Shown here: piece after piece, positions 5,121-5,198 of the stretch | How the letters are laid out: each line of letters begins with the position of its first letter | How positions within the stretch are numbered: position 1 is the stretch's first letter | Source of the DNA: JBEBBU01 sp041158225 | Lineage (GTDB): Bacteria; Pseudomonadota; Gammaproteobacteria; Methylococcales; Methylococcaceae | NCBI GenBank assembly: GCA_041158225.1 | Contig: JBEBBU010000044.1 | Location: forward strand, 1-5,198 | Length of the DNA: 5,198 bases | Direction of reading: 5' to 3' | Made by a program: the position numbers and the translations under genes | The notes under the pieces: generated by a model | Seen by the model: only the letters and a program-made list of their open reading frames with translations | The model's database searches: none | Told to the model about the DNA's origin: nothing

Positions 5121-5198
5121 TGGAATGTAGGTGAAATGACACAGTGGTGAGGGATATGCTGTAAATGCTGGCAAAGCAGCAGGTTCCAGTAGCACACA

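Noticed and set aside
1..5198. CRISPR array, tRNA or rRNA genes
   Set aside because: No regularly spaced repeats, cloverleaf-like segments or ribosomal RNA landmarks were seen on either strand.

Overview
This 5.2 kb window looks like a worn accessory or phage-defence region of a proteobacterial chromosome with roughly balanced base composition. The amino-acid style and the copper-type exported protein at the right end would fit a beta- or gammaproteobacterium such as an ammonia oxidiser, but that placement is a weak inference; nothing here fixes the taxon.

Left part (1-1049). The window opens inside the C-terminal end of a DUF3427-type protein, a domain usually found at the end of large DEAD/DEAH-box helicases that often carry a PLD-type nuclease. 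A 71-residue helical protein of unknown function follows with its own strong ribosome binding site and is probably co-transcribed. Next comes a decayed fragment of an IS4-superfamily transposase: its Y-R-E-K catalytic signature is still readable, but the fragment has two compensating frameshifts, a stop codon and an Arg-to-Cys change in the signature.

Centre (1050-3093). The main intact gene encodes a 573-residue single-chain GmrSD-type enzyme (DUF262 NTPase plus DUF1524 HNH nuclease), a family of modification-dependent (type IV) restriction enzymes. One base after its stop codon, a TTG start opens what looks like the first 25-28 codons of pglZ, a core BREX gene, which then breaks off into unrelated sequence. 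A GmrSD-type gene directly upstream of pglZ is the arrangement known for brxU in some BREX islands. The simplest reading is a BREX locus that has been mostly deleted, leaving the type IV accessory gene intact and a stub of pglZ. The stub ends in an ATGA overlap with a 32-codon ORF of unknown origin.

Right part (3094-5198). After a spacer with overlapping small hairpins and a perfect 18-bp palindrome, there is an uncharacterised 245-residue protein with features reminiscent of a SAM-dependent methyltransferase fold (a YPCSGND loop, an acidic residue at the end of a second strand, and an LPGGLLVSDG segment). It is the best candidate here for an undescribed defence-island gene. Convergent to it, on the minus strand, lies a gene for an exported 312-residue protein. 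Its mature form is predicted to begin with histidine and resembles the DUF1775/YcnI copper-binding family, with an extra Cys/His-rich C-terminus. The upstream region of this gene contains a perfect 14-bp palindrome and a 7-bp-stem hairpin.

No tRNA, rRNA, CRISPR array or complete insertion sequence was recognised.
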